Of a stretch of DNA of 47,424 nucleotides, positions 16,203 through 25,469 are shown piece after piece. The stretch lies in contig NZ_JAELUH010000038.1 of the NCBI RefSeq assembly GCF_016429215.1, forward strand, positions 1 to 47,424, in the 5' to 3' direction. The DNA comes from Herbaspirillum sp. ASV7. GTDB lineage: Bacteria; Pseudomonadota; Gammaproteobacteria; Burkholderiales; Burkholderiaceae_D. The notes under the pieces were generated by a model. That model was given only the letters and a program-made list of their open reading frames with translations, was not told the origin of the DNA and did not search any database. A program made the translations under genes and the position numbers. Numbering within the stretch: the stretch's first letter is position 1; every line of letters starts with the position of its first letter.

Positions 16203-17318
16203 TCATTTGCGCAAGACCTCGCCACCCTGGCAGAGCAGCGTGGCCGCGACGATGTCGTCGTCCCGGTTGATCACCAGCTTGCCCTCGGCATCGATGATCA
16301 GCTTGAGGAAGTCCAGCACGTTGCGCGCATACAGTGCCGAGGCATCGGCCGCCACCAGCGCGGCCAGGTTGCCCTCGCCGATGATGTGCACGCCGTGCCT
16401 GATGACGGTCTTGCCGGGCTCGGACAGGGGGCAGTTGCCGCCCTGGTCGACCGCCATGTCCAGGATCACCGAGCCGGGCTTCATGGCCTTGACGGTGTCT
16501 TCGCTGATCAGGACCGGCGCCTTGCGGCCCGGGATCAGGGCGGTGGTGATGATGATGTCGGCCTGCTTGGCGCGCTCGTGCACCAGCTCGGCCTGGCGCT
16601 TCATCCAGTCCGCCGGCATGGGGCGGGCATAGCCGCCCACGCCCTGGGCGATTTCCTTCTCTTCGTCGGTCAGGAAGGGGACGTCCAGGAACTTGGCGCC
16701 CAGCGACTCGATCTGCTCTTTCACGGCCGGACGCACGTCCGACGCCTCGATCACCGCCCCCAGGCGCTTGGCCGTGGCGATGGCCTGCAGGCCGGCCACG
16801 CCGGCACCCATGATGAGCATGCGCGCGGCCTTGACGGTGCCGGCGGCGGTCATGAGCATGGGCATGAAGCGCTGATAGGTATTGGCGGCCATCAGCACGG
16901 CCTTGTAGCCGGCGATGTTGGCCTGGGAGGACAGCACGTCCATCGACTGCGCGCGGGTGGTGCGGGGCGCGGCTTCGAGGGCGAAGGCGGTGAGGCCGGA
17001 GCCGGCCATGGCGGCGATGTTGTCGGCGTCGAAGGGATTCAACATGCCGATGACGACCGTGCCGGGCTTGATGCGGGCGCGCTCGGCCTCGTTGGGGGCG
17101 CGCACTTTGAGGAGGATTTCGGCGGTAAAGACGGCGTCTGCACTACCGATGCTGGCCCCCACGGCGACAAAGGCCTCGTCAGGAATACTGGACTTCACCC
17201 CTGCACCCGACTCCACCATCACTTCATGCTTGGCCGCCACCAGCTTCTTGACCGTTTCCGGGGTGGCTGCGACACGCGTTTCTCCATCCCGGCTTTCGGC
17301 GGGAATCCCTATCCTCAT
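16203..17318 (-). CDS. pntAa: NAD(P) transhydrogenase subunit alpha, soluble part PntAa
   Basis: 371 residues, the soluble NAD(H)-binding domain I as a separate polypeptide. The N-terminus has the alanine dehydrogenase/PntA signature ([20 protein letters not shown], residues 1-20). The dinucleotide fold follows with [20 protein letters not shown] at about 168-187. Other family segments are [12 protein letters not shown] and [13 protein letters not shown]. An AAGGAG site lies 7 bases before the ATG. It is the first gene of pntAa-panD-pntAb-pntB and faces nudJ across a 167-base divergent gap that should hold both promoters. Cytoplasmic face of the inner membrane. Confidence 0.96.
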   Translation of the reverse strand: MRIGIPAESRDGETRVAATPETVKKLVAAKHEVMVESGAGVKSSIPDEAFVAVGASIGSADAVFTAEILLKVRAPNEAERARIKPGTVVIGMLNPFDADNIAAMAGSGLTAFALEAAPRTTRAQSMDVLSSQANIAGYKAVLMAANTYQRFMPMLMTAAGTVKAARMLIMGAGVAGLQAIATAKRLGAVIEASDVRPAVKEQIESLGAKFLDVPFLTDEEKEIAQGVGGYARPMPADWMKRQAELVHERAKQADIIITTALIPGRKAPVLISEDTVKAMKPGSVILDMAVDQGGNCPLSEPGKTVIRHGVHIIGEGNLAALVAADASALYARNVLDFLKLIIDAEGKLVINRDDDIVAATLLCQGGEVLRK

Positions 17319-17485
17319 TCCAAGCTCCTTTTTTGTTGATTCTTACCCCAATCTTACACGACTGCCCTTGCACTCCCGGAAATTTACCAGGCCCTGGGGA
17401 AACCGTGCGCAATCCGCACACTACCGGGCTTGGCGCTGAAGAGTCGACGCCGACAGGGTAGAATGCGGGATTCACGAGGTAATCA

Positions 17486-17977
17486 ATGTCTGAAGTCTGG
17501 AAACCCTCTGTCACGGTGGCGGCCATCATCGAACGCCAGGGCCGCTTCCTGATGGTCGAGGAGCACAGCGGCGACGGGCTGCGCATCAACCAGCCGGCCG
17601 GTCACCTGGAAGCCGGCGAATCACTGCTCGATGCCGTGGTGCGCGAGGCGCTGGAAGAATCGGCGCATGTCTTCACGCCCACCGCGCTGGTGGGGACCTA
17701 CCTGTCGCGCAATGTGTCTTCCTCGCGTGGCGGCCTGTCGGTGACCTATCTGCGCTTCGCCTTTGCCGGCAACGTCGGCGAGCCGCTGGAGCGGGCCCTG
17801 GACGAAGGCATCCTGCGCACCCTCTGGATGACGCGCGATGAACTGGCGGCCTGCGCCGATCGGCATCGCAGCCCGCTGGTGCTGCGCTGCGTGGACGACT
17901 ACCTGCGCGGCCAGCGCGCGGCACTGGAACTGGTGCACGCTGACCCCAGCGCCATCGGGGCCTTGCCGGATCAGTGA
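17486..17977 (+). CDS. nudJ: Nudix hydrolase, NudJ-like
   Basis: 163 residues, the size and layout of NudJ (thiamine-pyrophosphate and nucleotide pyrophosphatase). The Nudix box is [14 protein letters not shown] then REALEES. The Mg-binding glutamates are intact, but the usual glycine after EEx is Ala and the next position is His. NudJ-like proteins in betaproteobacteria appear to share this, so activity is still expected. The substrate cannot be told from sequence. It is 43 bases upstream of mnmA in the same direction, as nudJ and mnmA are neighbours in E. coli too. A TAGAAT at 17459-17464 could be its -10. Confidence 0.85.
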   Translation: MSEVWKPSVTVAAIIERQGRFLMVEEHSGDGLRINQPAGHLEAGESLLDAVVREALEESAHVFTPTALVGTYLSRNVSSSRGGLSVTYLRFAFAGNVGEPLERALDEGILRTLWMTRDELAACADRHRSPLVLRCVDDYLRGQRAALELVHADPSAIGALPDQ

Positions 17978-18020
17978 CCGGAAGCAATCAGGCGAATTAC
18001 CGCATTCAACGGATACAAGC

Positions 18021-19127
18021 ATGAGCAAGAAAAGAGTAGTCATCGGCATGTCGGGCGGCGTGGATTCGTCGGTTTCGGCATGGCTGCTGAAAGAACAGGG
18101 CTATGAAGTCATCGGCCTGTTCATGAAGAACTGGGAAGATGACGATGACTCGGAATACTGCTCCACGCGCGAAGACTGGATCGACGCCGTGAGCGTGGCC
18201 GACGTGGTCGGAGTCGATATCGAGGCGGTCAATTTCGCCTCCGAATACAAGGACCGCGTCTTCGCCGAGTTCCTGCGCGAATACCAGGCCGGTCGCACGC
18301 CCAATCCGGACGTGCTGTGCAATGCCGAGATCAAGTTCAAGGCCTTCCTCGACCACGCCATGAAGCTGGGAGCGGACTTCATCGCCACCGGTCACTACGC
18401 GCGCGTGCGCCAGGGCCCGCAGGGCGATTTCCAGCTGCTCAAGGCGCTCGACGCCAGCAAGGACCAGAGCTATTTCCTGCATCGGCTGAACCAGGAGCAG
18501 CTCGCCCGTACCGTCTTCCCCCTCGGCGAGATCCACAAGACCGAGGTGCGCAAGATCGCCGAGCAGCTGCAGCTGCCCAACGCCAAGAAGAAGGATTCGA
18601 CCGGCATCTGCTTCATCGGCGAACGGCCTTTCCGCGAGTTCCTGAACCGCTACCTGTCCTACAAACCCGGCCCGATCAAGACCGCCGACGGCCAGACCGT
18701 GGGCGAGCACGTCGGTCTGTCCTTCTATACGCTGGGCCAGCGCAAGGGCATCGGCATCGGTGGCCTGAAGGCACACCAGAACGCCGACGGCCATGGCGAC
18801 GCCTGGTACGTGGCGCGCAAGGACGTGCAGGACAACACGCTCTACATCGTGCAGGGCCATGATCACCCGTGGCTGCTCTCGCCAACCCTCTCGGCCGGAC
18901 AGATCAGCTGGGTAGCCGGCCATGCGCCGCAACAGGCAGCGCTTTCGGCCAAGACCCGCTATCGCCAGGCCGACGTGCCCTGCGGTTTCAGCGATGGCGG
19001 CCAGACCTTCGCGCTGGCCTTCGATACGCCGCAATGGGCAGTCACCCCAGGACAGTCGGCGGTGCTGTATGACGGCGATGTCTGCCTGGGCGGCGGCATC
19101 ATCGAGACCGGTGCATTGCCCGACTGA
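18021..19127 (+). CDS. mnmA: tRNA-specific 2-thiouridylase MnmA
   Basis: 368 residues from the ATG at 18021; upstream codons in the same frame overlap nudJ and are not homologous. MnmA puts sulfur on U34 of tRNA-Lys, -Glu and -Gln, taking it from the TusE relay. The ATP PP-loop is GMSGGVDSS at 9-17. The catalytic cysteines are C100 (NPDVLC) and C197 (STGICF), matching E. coli C102 and C199. HLGQRKG-type and WYV segments of the central and C-terminal beta domains are present. An intrinsic terminator follows at 19151-19190. Cytoplasmic. Confidence 0.97.
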   Translation: MSKKRVVIGMSGGVDSSVSAWLLKEQGYEVIGLFMKNWEDDDDSEYCSTREDWIDAVSVADVVGVDIEAVNFASEYKDRVFAEFLREYQAGRTPNPDVLCNAEIKFKAFLDHAMKLGADFIATGHYARVRQGPQGDFQLLKALDASKDQSYFLHRLNQEQLARTVFPLGEIHKTEVRKIAEQLQLPNAKKKDSTGICFIGERPFREFLNRYLSYKPGPIKTADGQTVGEHVGLSFYTLGQRKGIGIGGLKAHQNADGHGDAWYVARKDVQDNTLYIVQGHDHPWLLSPTLSAGQISWVAGHAPQQAALSAKTRYRQADVPCGFSDGGQTFALAFDTPQWAVTPGQSAVLYDGDVCLGGGIIETGALPD

Positions 19128-19150
19128 TAATTTCCAGCGAGAAAGAATGG

Positions 19151-19190
19151 GACGCCCCGCCAGCGATTTCGCTGCGGGGCGTTTTCTTTT
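19151..19190 (+). terminator. Intrinsic terminator after mnmA
   Basis: ACGCCCCGC pairs with GCGGGGCGT, with an inner AGCGA/TCGCT extension of the stem, followed by TTTTCTTTT. Confidence 0.9.
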
Positions 19191-19242
19191 CGGCAATCAT
19201 TGGTGGCGGATTGCATACAGGAGGCTTCTTCCCATCTCCAGA

Positions 19243-19257
19243 TGATAAAAATTATCA
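19243..19257 (+). promoter_or_regulatory. Fur box upstream of hemP
   Basis: TGATAAAAATTATCA is a palindrome that matches the 7-1-7 Fur consensus TGATAATNATTATCA at all but one defined position. It sits 20 bases upstream of the hemP -35 element, where iron-loaded Fur would repress the whole hemP-tonB-exbBD block. Confidence 0.75.
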
Positions 19258-19276
19258 ATCCCATCGATAAAAGGAC

Positions 19277-19305
19277 TTGCAATCCCTCCCCAAATCGCAA
19301 ATAAT
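19277..19305 (+). promoter_or_regulatory. Candidate sigma-70 promoter of hemP operon
   Basis: TTGCAA (19277-19282), a 17-base spacer and AATAAT (19300-19305), ending 36 bases before the hemP ATG. The spacing is ideal and a Fur box lies just upstream. Confidence 0.55.
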
Positions 19306-19341
19306 CTAAACAAGAATTGTTCGCATTTACTAGGAGGTGTC

Positions 19342-19530
19342 ATGAGCCAACTGAACGACCAAAGCATGGAACGTCGCAACAAGCCCAGCACAACCGCCAA
19401 CGGCACGCCGATCGCCCGTATCAAGAGTACGGACCTGTTCCGCCAGATGCGCGAACTGGAGATCGACCACGGAGGCCGCATCTACAAGTTGCGACTGACG
19501 CAGCTGAACAAGCTGATCCTGACGGCGTAA
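19342..19530 (+). CDS. hemP: Hemin uptake protein HemP
   Basis: 62 residues. The C-terminal half carries the HemP family pattern, IDHGGRIYKLRLTQLNKLIL, at about residues 41-60. A perfect AGGAGG lies 5 bases before the ATG. HemP proteins are small cytoplasmic proteins linked to heme and iron acquisition. In some beta- and alphaproteobacteria the homologue (HmuP) acts as a co-activator of heme receptor genes rather than as a transporter part. No receptor gene lies nearby here. It leads the operon with the unknown gene, bfd, tonB, exbB and exbD, under a Fur box. Confidence 0.9.
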   Translation: MSQLNDQSMERRNKPSTTANGTPIARIKSTDLFRQMRELEIDHGGRIYKLRLTQLNKLILTA

Positions 19531-19625
19531 GCCGTCCGGTTTCGGACCAAGGTGGATAAACAGGCCAGCCAGCGTTGATCACTTGGACGCATCGCCAGCC
19601 AAGCTAGCCTAGCGAGGAGAGTTTG

Positions 19626-19949
19626 ATGGTTACCGACAAGATGACATCCGCATTCGTGGAACCCAACAGCGCACCGGCCCAACCTGAACTTCTGGTTTCC
19701 GCCGTACTGCATTTGATGTCGCACTACACCGCCAACAACAGCCAGGAAACGCAGAGCTGCGTGAAACTGGCCTCGGTCATCGAGAGACACCTGAAGGCCC
19801 TGGCGGACCTGCCCAACCTGGCGCCGGTATTGCGGGCAACCTGCCAGCAACTCTCGGAACAGTGGGGCAACGTGGTAGAGCGCACCATGCCGCAGCCGGA
19901 AAAATACAATTTCTTCTCGCGTATCGTGGCAGGCGCGAGATCCGCATAG
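19626..19949 (+). CDS. Small conserved-looking protein of unknown function in the hemP-tonB operon
   Basis: 107 residues from the ATG at 19626 with an AGGAG site; a TTG one codon earlier is unlikely. I do not recognise a family. There is no signal peptide or membrane segment, so it is probably cytoplasmic. After a disordered N-terminal stretch (1-20) it looks helical, with Cys45 and Cys73 and His29, His33 and His55 as possible metal or heme ligands; this is inference only. It lies 95 bases after hemP and 30 before bfd, all co-directional. Its position in a Fur-controlled block suggests an iron or heme role. I recall similar small genes beside hemP and bfd in Burkholderiales but cannot check. 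Confidence 0.8.
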   Translation: MVTDKMTSAFVEPNSAPAQPELLVSAVLHLMSHYTANNSQETQSCVKLASVIERHLKALADLPNLAPVLRATCQQLSEQWGNVVERTMPQPEKYNFFSRIVAGARSA

Positions 19950-19979
19950 GGCCTGCTCAAGCAGGCAGCAAGGCGTAAA

Positions 19980-20207
19980 ATGATCGTTTGTGTTTGCAAT
20001 AACATTTCCGAAGGCAAGATTCACCAGGCAGTCGATGCCGGCATGACCTCCATGGCCGAGTTGCGCAAGCAGCTCGGCGTTGGTACTTGCTGCGGCAAAT
20101 GCCATTCTTGCGCCAAGCATGTCCTGCGTGAATGCCTCAGCAATAGCCGTCAAACACAACAAAACGTGCGTCCGGTGGTCTTCCACCCTGCCCTGGCAGC
20201 CGCATAA
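19980..20207 (+). CDS. bfd: Bacterioferritin-associated ferredoxin Bfd
   Basis: 75 residues. It is a [2Fe-2S] protein that reduces the iron core of bacterioferritin so that iron can be released during starvation. The four cluster ligands match E. coli Bfd exactly in spacing: C4, C6, C38 and C41, in VCVCNN and CCGKC. Extra cysteines are C37 and C44. The C-terminal tail from about residue 55 is longer than in E. coli (64 residues). It belongs to the hemP operon and is 9 bases upstream of tonB; its partner gene bfr follows exbD. Cytoplasmic. Expression under Fur control fits release of stored iron at low iron. Confidence 0.95.
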   Translation: MIVCVCNNISEGKIHQAVDAGMTSMAELRKQLGVGTCCGKCHSCAKHVLRECLSNSRQTQQNVRPVVFHPALAAA

Positions 20208-20216
20208 CCGAGATCA

Positions 20217-20915
20217 ATGAACGCCATTTCAGCCCCTCTCATGACTTACCGCCAACCCAGCGCGCTGATGCGCCAGGCACGCAAGATCGGCCCGCTGGGC
20301 CTGATCATCCTGCTTCACCTTGCCTTCTTCTGGGCCCTGCAAAGTGGCCTGGTGCATCAGGTCGCCAGCGCCGTCCCCAAGGAAGTGATCGCCACCTTCA
20401 TCGTCCCCGAGAAGGCGCCCGAGCCGGCACCGCCCAAGGCACAACCGGCGCCGCCCAAGGAAGTGAAGATCGTCAAGAAGACCATCACTCCGCCCAAGCC
20501 GATTCCAGTGACCGAGACCCCGGCCCCGACCGCCATCACCGCCCCGCCACAGCCGCCGCAACCGGCCGCCCCGGCACCACAGGTGGCCGCCGAGCCTACG
20601 CCTGCGCCGGCAGCCCCCCCGGGCCCGGTGCTGCCCAAGCAGATCACCTCCGGTATCGAATACATCGAAAAACCCAATCCGGTCTATCCCAGCGTCTCGC
20701 GCCGCATGGGCGAGGAAGGTGTGGTCGAATTCCGCGTCACCGTCAACACCAGCGGCCGCGCCGAGAAGGTCGACATCATCAAGTCCTCCGGTTACTCGCG
20801 ACTGGATGACGCTGCCCGTAGCGCGGTCATGCGCGCCGTCTTCAAGCCTTACATCGAGAACGGCCACGCCATCACCGTCAGCACGGTCGGCAGCCTGGCA
20901 TTCCGGCTGAACTGA
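20217..20915 (+). CDS. tonB: Energy transducer TonB
   Basis: 232 residues. TonB spans the periplasm and passes proton-motive force from ExbB/ExbD to outer-membrane iron and heme receptors. A single membrane anchor spans about 25-45 (LGLIILLHLAFFWAL, with the conserved His). A Pro/Ala/Lys-rich rod spans about 60-145, including PPKAQPAPPKEVKIVKK. The TonB C-terminal domain spans about 150-232, with YPSVSRRMGEEGVVEFRV and an SGYSRLDDAA helix. A start at the second Met (codon 9) is possible. exbB follows after 50 bases. Confidence 0.95.
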   Translation: MNAISAPLMTYRQPSALMRQARKIGPLGLIILLHLAFFWALQSGLVHQVASAVPKEVIATFIVPEKAPEPAPPKAQPAPPKEVKIVKKTITPPKPIPVTETPAPTAITAPPQPPQPAAPAPQVAAEPTPAPAAPPGPVLPKQITSGIEYIEKPNPVYPSVSRRMGEEGVVEFRVTVNTSGRAEKVDIIKSSGYSRLDDAARSAVMRAVFKPYIENGHAITVSTVGSLAFRLN

Positions 20916-20965
20916 ACTGCATTTCGCAACATCCCCCCTCATCGACAGAAATAGAAGGAAACATC

Positions 20966-21697
20966 ATGGAAGTTAGTCCGTACGGATTGGAAAGCCTCTG
21001 GGCACAAGGCGATTTCGTCACCAAGGGCGTGGCCGTCCTGTTGCTGGCCATGTCGATCGCGTCCTGGTACGTGATCATCACCAAGGCCTTCCAGCTGCTG
21101 CGTTTTCGCAAGTCCTCGGAGGCCGCCGGCCGCCAGTTCTGGGATACCACCAGCCTGCCCGAAGGCGTCGCCACGCTGGGCCAGGACAACCCCTTCGCAG
21201 AAGTGGCCCGCGCCGGCGTCACCGCCATGAGCCACCACACCGCCCACAAGGGTCACCTGCATGACCAGCTGTCGGTGAGCGACTGGGTCACCCTGTCGTT
21301 GCGCCAGGCCATCGACGAAGCCTCCGCCAAGCTGCAGACCGGCATGGCCGTGCTGGCCTCGGTGGGCTCCACGGCACCGTTCGTGGGCCTGTTCGGCACC
21401 GTCTGGGGCATCTACCACGCGCTGGTGTCCATCGGCACCACGGGCCAGGCCAGCATCGACAAGGTCGCCGGTCCTGTTGGTGAAGCCCTGATCATGACGG
21501 CCCTGGGCCTGGCCGTGGCCATTCCCGCCACCTTCGGCTACAACGCCCTGGTGCGCGGCAACAAGACCACCATCGCCAAGCTCAACAAGTTCGGCTTCGA
21601 CCTGCACGCCCTGTTCGTTACCGGTTCCCGCGCCGCCACCGAAGATGGCGAGAAGAACGGCGGCAAGGCCAAGCTGACCGCAGTCGGGAGAGCATGA
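20966..21697 (+). CDS. exbB: Biopolymer transport protein ExbB
   Basis: 243 residues. ExbB forms the pentameric inner-membrane proton channel with ExbD that powers TonB. Three membrane segments are seen: about 20-42 (KGVAVLLLAMSIASWYVI), about 130-155 (LASVGSTAPFVGLFGTVWGI) and about 170-195 (ALIMTALGLAVAIPATFGYN). The motif GSTAPFVGLFGTVWGI is diagnostic of the MotA/TolQ/ExbB family. An AAGGAAAC site precedes the ATG. It overlaps exbD by 4 bases. ExbB rather than TolQ is favoured by the tonB neighbour. Confidence 0.96.
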   Translation: MEVSPYGLESLWAQGDFVTKGVAVLLLAMSIASWYVIITKAFQLLRFRKSSEAAGRQFWDTTSLPEGVATLGQDNPFAEVARAGVTAMSHHTAHKGHLHDQLSVSDWVTLSLRQAIDEASAKLQTGMAVLASVGSTAPFVGLFGTVWGIYHALVSIGTTGQASIDKVAGPVGEALIMTALGLAVAIPATFGYNALVRGNKTTIAKLNKFGFDLHALFVTGSRAATEDGEKNGGKAKLTAVGRA

Positions 21698-22113
21698 TGG
21701 CCATGGGTTCCCTGTCCGATTCGGACGACGACTTCAACCCCGAGATCAACACCACGCCCTTGGTGGACGTGATGCTGGTCCTGCTGATCATCTTCATCAT
21801 CACCATCCCGGTGATGAACCACGCCGTCAAGATCGACCTGCCCAAGGCCAGCAGCCAGCCCGATCAGGTCAAGCCGGAAAGCATCAACCTGTCCATCGAT
21901 GCGGCCGGTGAGGTGTTCTGGAACGAAGACAAGATCGACAGCAGCGAACTGAGCCTGCGCATTGCCGCCGCAGCGCAGAAACAGCCGCAACCGGAGCTGC
22001 ATCTGCGTGCTGCCCGCACCACCCAGTATGAGAAAGTGGCGCAGGTGATGTCAGCTGCACAATCCGGCGGCCTGACCAAGATCGGTTTCGTGACCGATCC
22101 TGACAAGAAATAA
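21694..22113 (+). CDS. exbD: Biopolymer transport protein ExbD
   Basis: 139 residues. A single membrane segment spans about 22-44 (LVDVMLVLLIIFIITIPV), with the essential proton-carrying aspartate at exactly position 25, as in E. coli ExbD. A periplasmic domain follows. The ATG overlaps the exbB stop; a second ATG lies one codon downstream. The operon ends at the terminator 22192-22227. Confidence 0.96.
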   Translation: MMAMGSLSDSDDDFNPEINTTPLVDVMLVLLIIFIITIPVMNHAVKIDLPKASSQPDQVKPESINLSIDAAGEVFWNEDKIDSSELSLRIAAAAQKQPQPELHLRAARTTQYEKVAQVMSAAQSGGLTKIGFVTDPDKK

Positions 22114-22167
22114 GCCTCCGCAAGAGCTCAGCCTGCGGCGCATCGCTTCACCAGATCCGCCGCAAAC

Positions 22168-22187
22168 TTCCGCCTGACAAGGCGGAA
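22168..22187 (+). other. Hairpin upstream of the exbD terminator
   Basis: TTCCGCC and GGCGGAA pair perfectly around TGACAA, immediately before the true terminator. No U-run. Probably 3' end structure of the operon mRNA. Confidence 0.45.
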
Positions 22188-22191
22188 CAAG

Positions 22192-22227
22192 AAAACCTCC
22201 CTCGCCTGGCGACGGAGGTTTTTTTTG
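22192..22227 (+). terminator. Intrinsic terminator of the hemP-exbD operon
   Basis: AAAACCTCC-C-TCG pairs with CGA-C-GGAGGTTTT around CCTGG, followed by eight T. The C/C mismatch is internal. Confidence 0.9.
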
Positions 22228-22268
22228 ATTTCTTCACACGGGGAACAACAAAGGTAAGAATGATTGCT

Positions 22269-22308
22269 GATAATTAATAATGAAGAATGGAAACGGCTGG
22301 GCTATGAT
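22269..22308 (+). promoter_or_regulatory. Possible Fur-like site and -10 element for bfr
   Basis: GATAATTAATAAT (22269-22281) contains one perfect GATAAT hexamer and a near copy, but the right half does not match the Fur palindrome well. TATGAT at 22303-22308 is a fair -10, 84 bases before the bfr start. No good -35 is seen. Confidence 0.35.
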
Positions 22309-22391
22309 CCGACCGTCCGCGGTCCGGCAGCTATCCGTCACCCATAACTAACGCGGTTTCTTTCTTCCATCATTTTTGAGAGGTCTACCCC

Positions 22392-22871
22392 ATGAAAGGC
22401 GATCCCGCAGTCATCAAGTTGCTCAACGCACAGCTGACCAACGAACTCACGGCCATCAACCAGTATTTCCTGCATGCCCGCATGTACAAGCATTGGGGCC
22501 TGGACAAGATCGGCGCCAAGGAATACGCCGAATCGATCGGCGAGATGAAGCATGCCGACAAGCTGATCGACCGCATCCTGATGCTGGACGGCCTGCCCAA
22601 CCTGCAAGCGCTGCACAAGCTGATGATCGGTGAAAACACCAAGGAAATGATCGAATGCGACCTGAAGCTGGAACAGGCCGCCCACAAGACCGTCAAGGAA
22701 GGCATCGCCACCTGCGAACAGCATGGCGACTATGTCTCCCGCGATCTGTTCCTGATGATCCTGGACGACACCGAGGAACACATCGACTGGCTGGAAACGC
22801 AGCTGGACCTGATCGACAAGGTCGGCATCCAGAATTACCTGCAAAGCCAGATGTCGCCCGCCGAGGAATAA
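22392..22871 (+). CDS. bfr: Bacterioferritin (heme-binding, with one altered ferroxidase position)
   Basis: 159 residues, normal length. It forms 24-subunit iron-storage shells with heme at subunit interfaces. A gap-free hand alignment to E. coli Bfr keeps heme ligand Met52 and ferroxidase ligands Glu18, Glu51, His54, Glu94 and His130. Position 127 is Thr, in LDDTEEH, where E. coli has the bridging Glu127. Glu128 is adjacent and could compensate. Families with two subunits, one heme-binding and one catalytic, are known, so a second bfr may exist elsewhere in the genome. It has its own terminator and possibly its own Fur-linked promoter, separate from bfd upstream. Cytoplasmic. Confidence 0.95.
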   Translation: MKGDPAVIKLLNAQLTNELTAINQYFLHARMYKHWGLDKIGAKEYAESIGEMKHADKLIDRILMLDGLPNLQALHKLMIGENTKEMIECDLKLEQAAHKTVKEGIATCEQHGDYVSRDLFLMILDDTEEHIDWLETQLDLIDKVGIQNYLQSQMSPAEE

Positions 22872-22887
22872 ACCGGCTGCCATCGGC

Positions 22888-22923
22888 AAAAAAAAGCGCG
22901 CTCCACAAGAGCGCGCTTTTTTT
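22888..22923. terminator. Bidirectional intrinsic terminator between bfr and GST gene
   Basis: AGCGCGCTC pairs with GAGCGCGCT around CACAA, with A-runs and T-runs on the two sides. It can end both bfr and the convergent GST gene. Confidence 0.92.
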
Positions 22924-22962
22924 CATCGCGCCCGGCCGGTGAGGCAGGCGCTGGCAGTCCGT

Positions 22963-23577
22963 TCAGATGTGCGGCACGGTGTCCCTGAAGGAAACCCGTT
23001 CGGAGACCTTGTCGAACAGCCGCGCCAGTTCAGGATAATCCTCGCGCCAGGCCAGGTCGGGGAAGCGGAAAGCCAGCCAGCCCAGCGCGCAGCATACGGC
23101 CACGTCGGCCAGGGTGTAATGGTTGCCGACGCAGAAGGGCTTCTCGCCCAGGCCATCGGCCATCGCCTTCAGGGAGGCCTCGACCTTGCTCCACTGACGC
23201 TTGATCCATTCCGGGCTCTGCTGTTTGGTCGGGCGCAGGGTCTTTTCCAGGCGCACCAGCACAGCCGCATCCAGCATGCCATCGGCCAGGGCTTCCCAGC
23301 ACTTGATCTCGGCGCGCTCACGGCCATTGGGCGGCAACAGCTTGCCCACCGGCGTCAGGGTATCCAGATATTCGACGATCACCCGCGAATCGAACATGGC
23401 ACCGCCATCATCCATCAGCAGGCACGGCACCTTGCCCAGCGGATTGCTTTGCTGGATGGTGGTCGATGCGCTCCAGACATCTTCCAGGATGAATTCGTAA
23501 TCGATCTTTTTTTCAGCCATCACGACGCGCACCTTGCGCACGAAGGGACTGGCATTGGAGCCGATGAGTTTTAGCAT
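22963..23577 (-). CDS. Glutathione S-transferase family protein (YibF-like)
   Basis: 204 residues. The N-terminal thioredoxin-like domain spans about 1-78: MLKLIGSNASPFVRKVRV, with Ser/Pro near residue 10 where catalytic GSTs bind the glutathione thiol, NPLGKVPCL with the cis-Pro, and FDSRVIVEYLD. The all-helical C-terminal domain spans about 85-204. It resembles E. coli YibF over its length by memory. The substrate is unknown; it probably conjugates or handles a glutathione adduct in the cytoplasm. It is monocistronic, divergent from purB, with a TATAAT upstream. Confidence 0.9.
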   Translation of the reverse strand: MLKLIGSNASPFVRKVRVVMAEKKIDYEFILEDVWSASTTIQQSNPLGKVPCLLMDDGGAMFDSRVIVEYLDTLTPVGKLLPPNGRERAEIKCWEALADGMLDAAVLVRLEKTLRPTKQQSPEWIKRQWSKVEASLKAMADGLGEKPFCVGNHYTLADVAVCCALGWLAFRFPDLAWREDYPELARLFDKVSERVSFRDTVPHI

Positions 23578-23603
23578 AGCGTTTGGAGGTTTTATCTGCT
23601 TTG

Positions 23604-23609
23604 ATTATA
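23604..23609 (-). promoter_or_regulatory. -10 element of the GST gene
   Basis: Perfect TATAAT on the minus strand, 26 bases before the ATG. A possible -35, AATTTG, is 17 bases upstream. Confidence 0.5.
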
Positions 23610-23675
23610 ACATTCGCATTTCCCGACAAATTCCGGAACGGTCAGTCATGGAACGGAAAGCAACAGACGGGAAAA

Positions 23676-25157
<1,482 letters not shown>

Positions 25158-25469
25158 GGGCGCTGCAGGTCCTGACCAGGACGGCCGCAACGTATCGGTT
25201 CTACCCAGCAATGGCGCACAGCAATGTGCGCCATTTTTCTTTGGGCCACAGTCTCGGGATTACTCGCAAAAGCGGACGGCTGAACTTCCGGTCGGGCAAC
25301 TAATGCCGGCAAGCAAAGCTGTTTATACTCAGCATTTTGAAAAAAGTGGCATGATGCGCCGCACCATGACTTGTTCTCGACGACGAGCATGACGCCCGGC
25401 TGCACCGCCAGTACTGCAGAACCATTGCCGAGCCAGCCGCTCCAAACGTCACCAACCCTACGCCTCACT
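25158..25469 (+). other. 312-base gap between purB and cytochrome b561: terminator, promoter candidate and leader
   Basis: It holds the purB terminator (25210-25239) and TATACT at 25324-25329, a good -10 flanked by GCTG/CAGC. After that comes a leader of about 135 bases to the cytochrome gene. The leader's reading frame runs on from the cytochrome frame without homology. I see no RNA gene or repeat in it. Confidence 0.5.
25210..25239 (+). terminator. Intrinsic terminator after purB
   Basis: AATGGCGCAC pairs perfectly with GTGCGCCATT around AGCAAT, followed by TTTCTTT. Confidence 0.9.
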
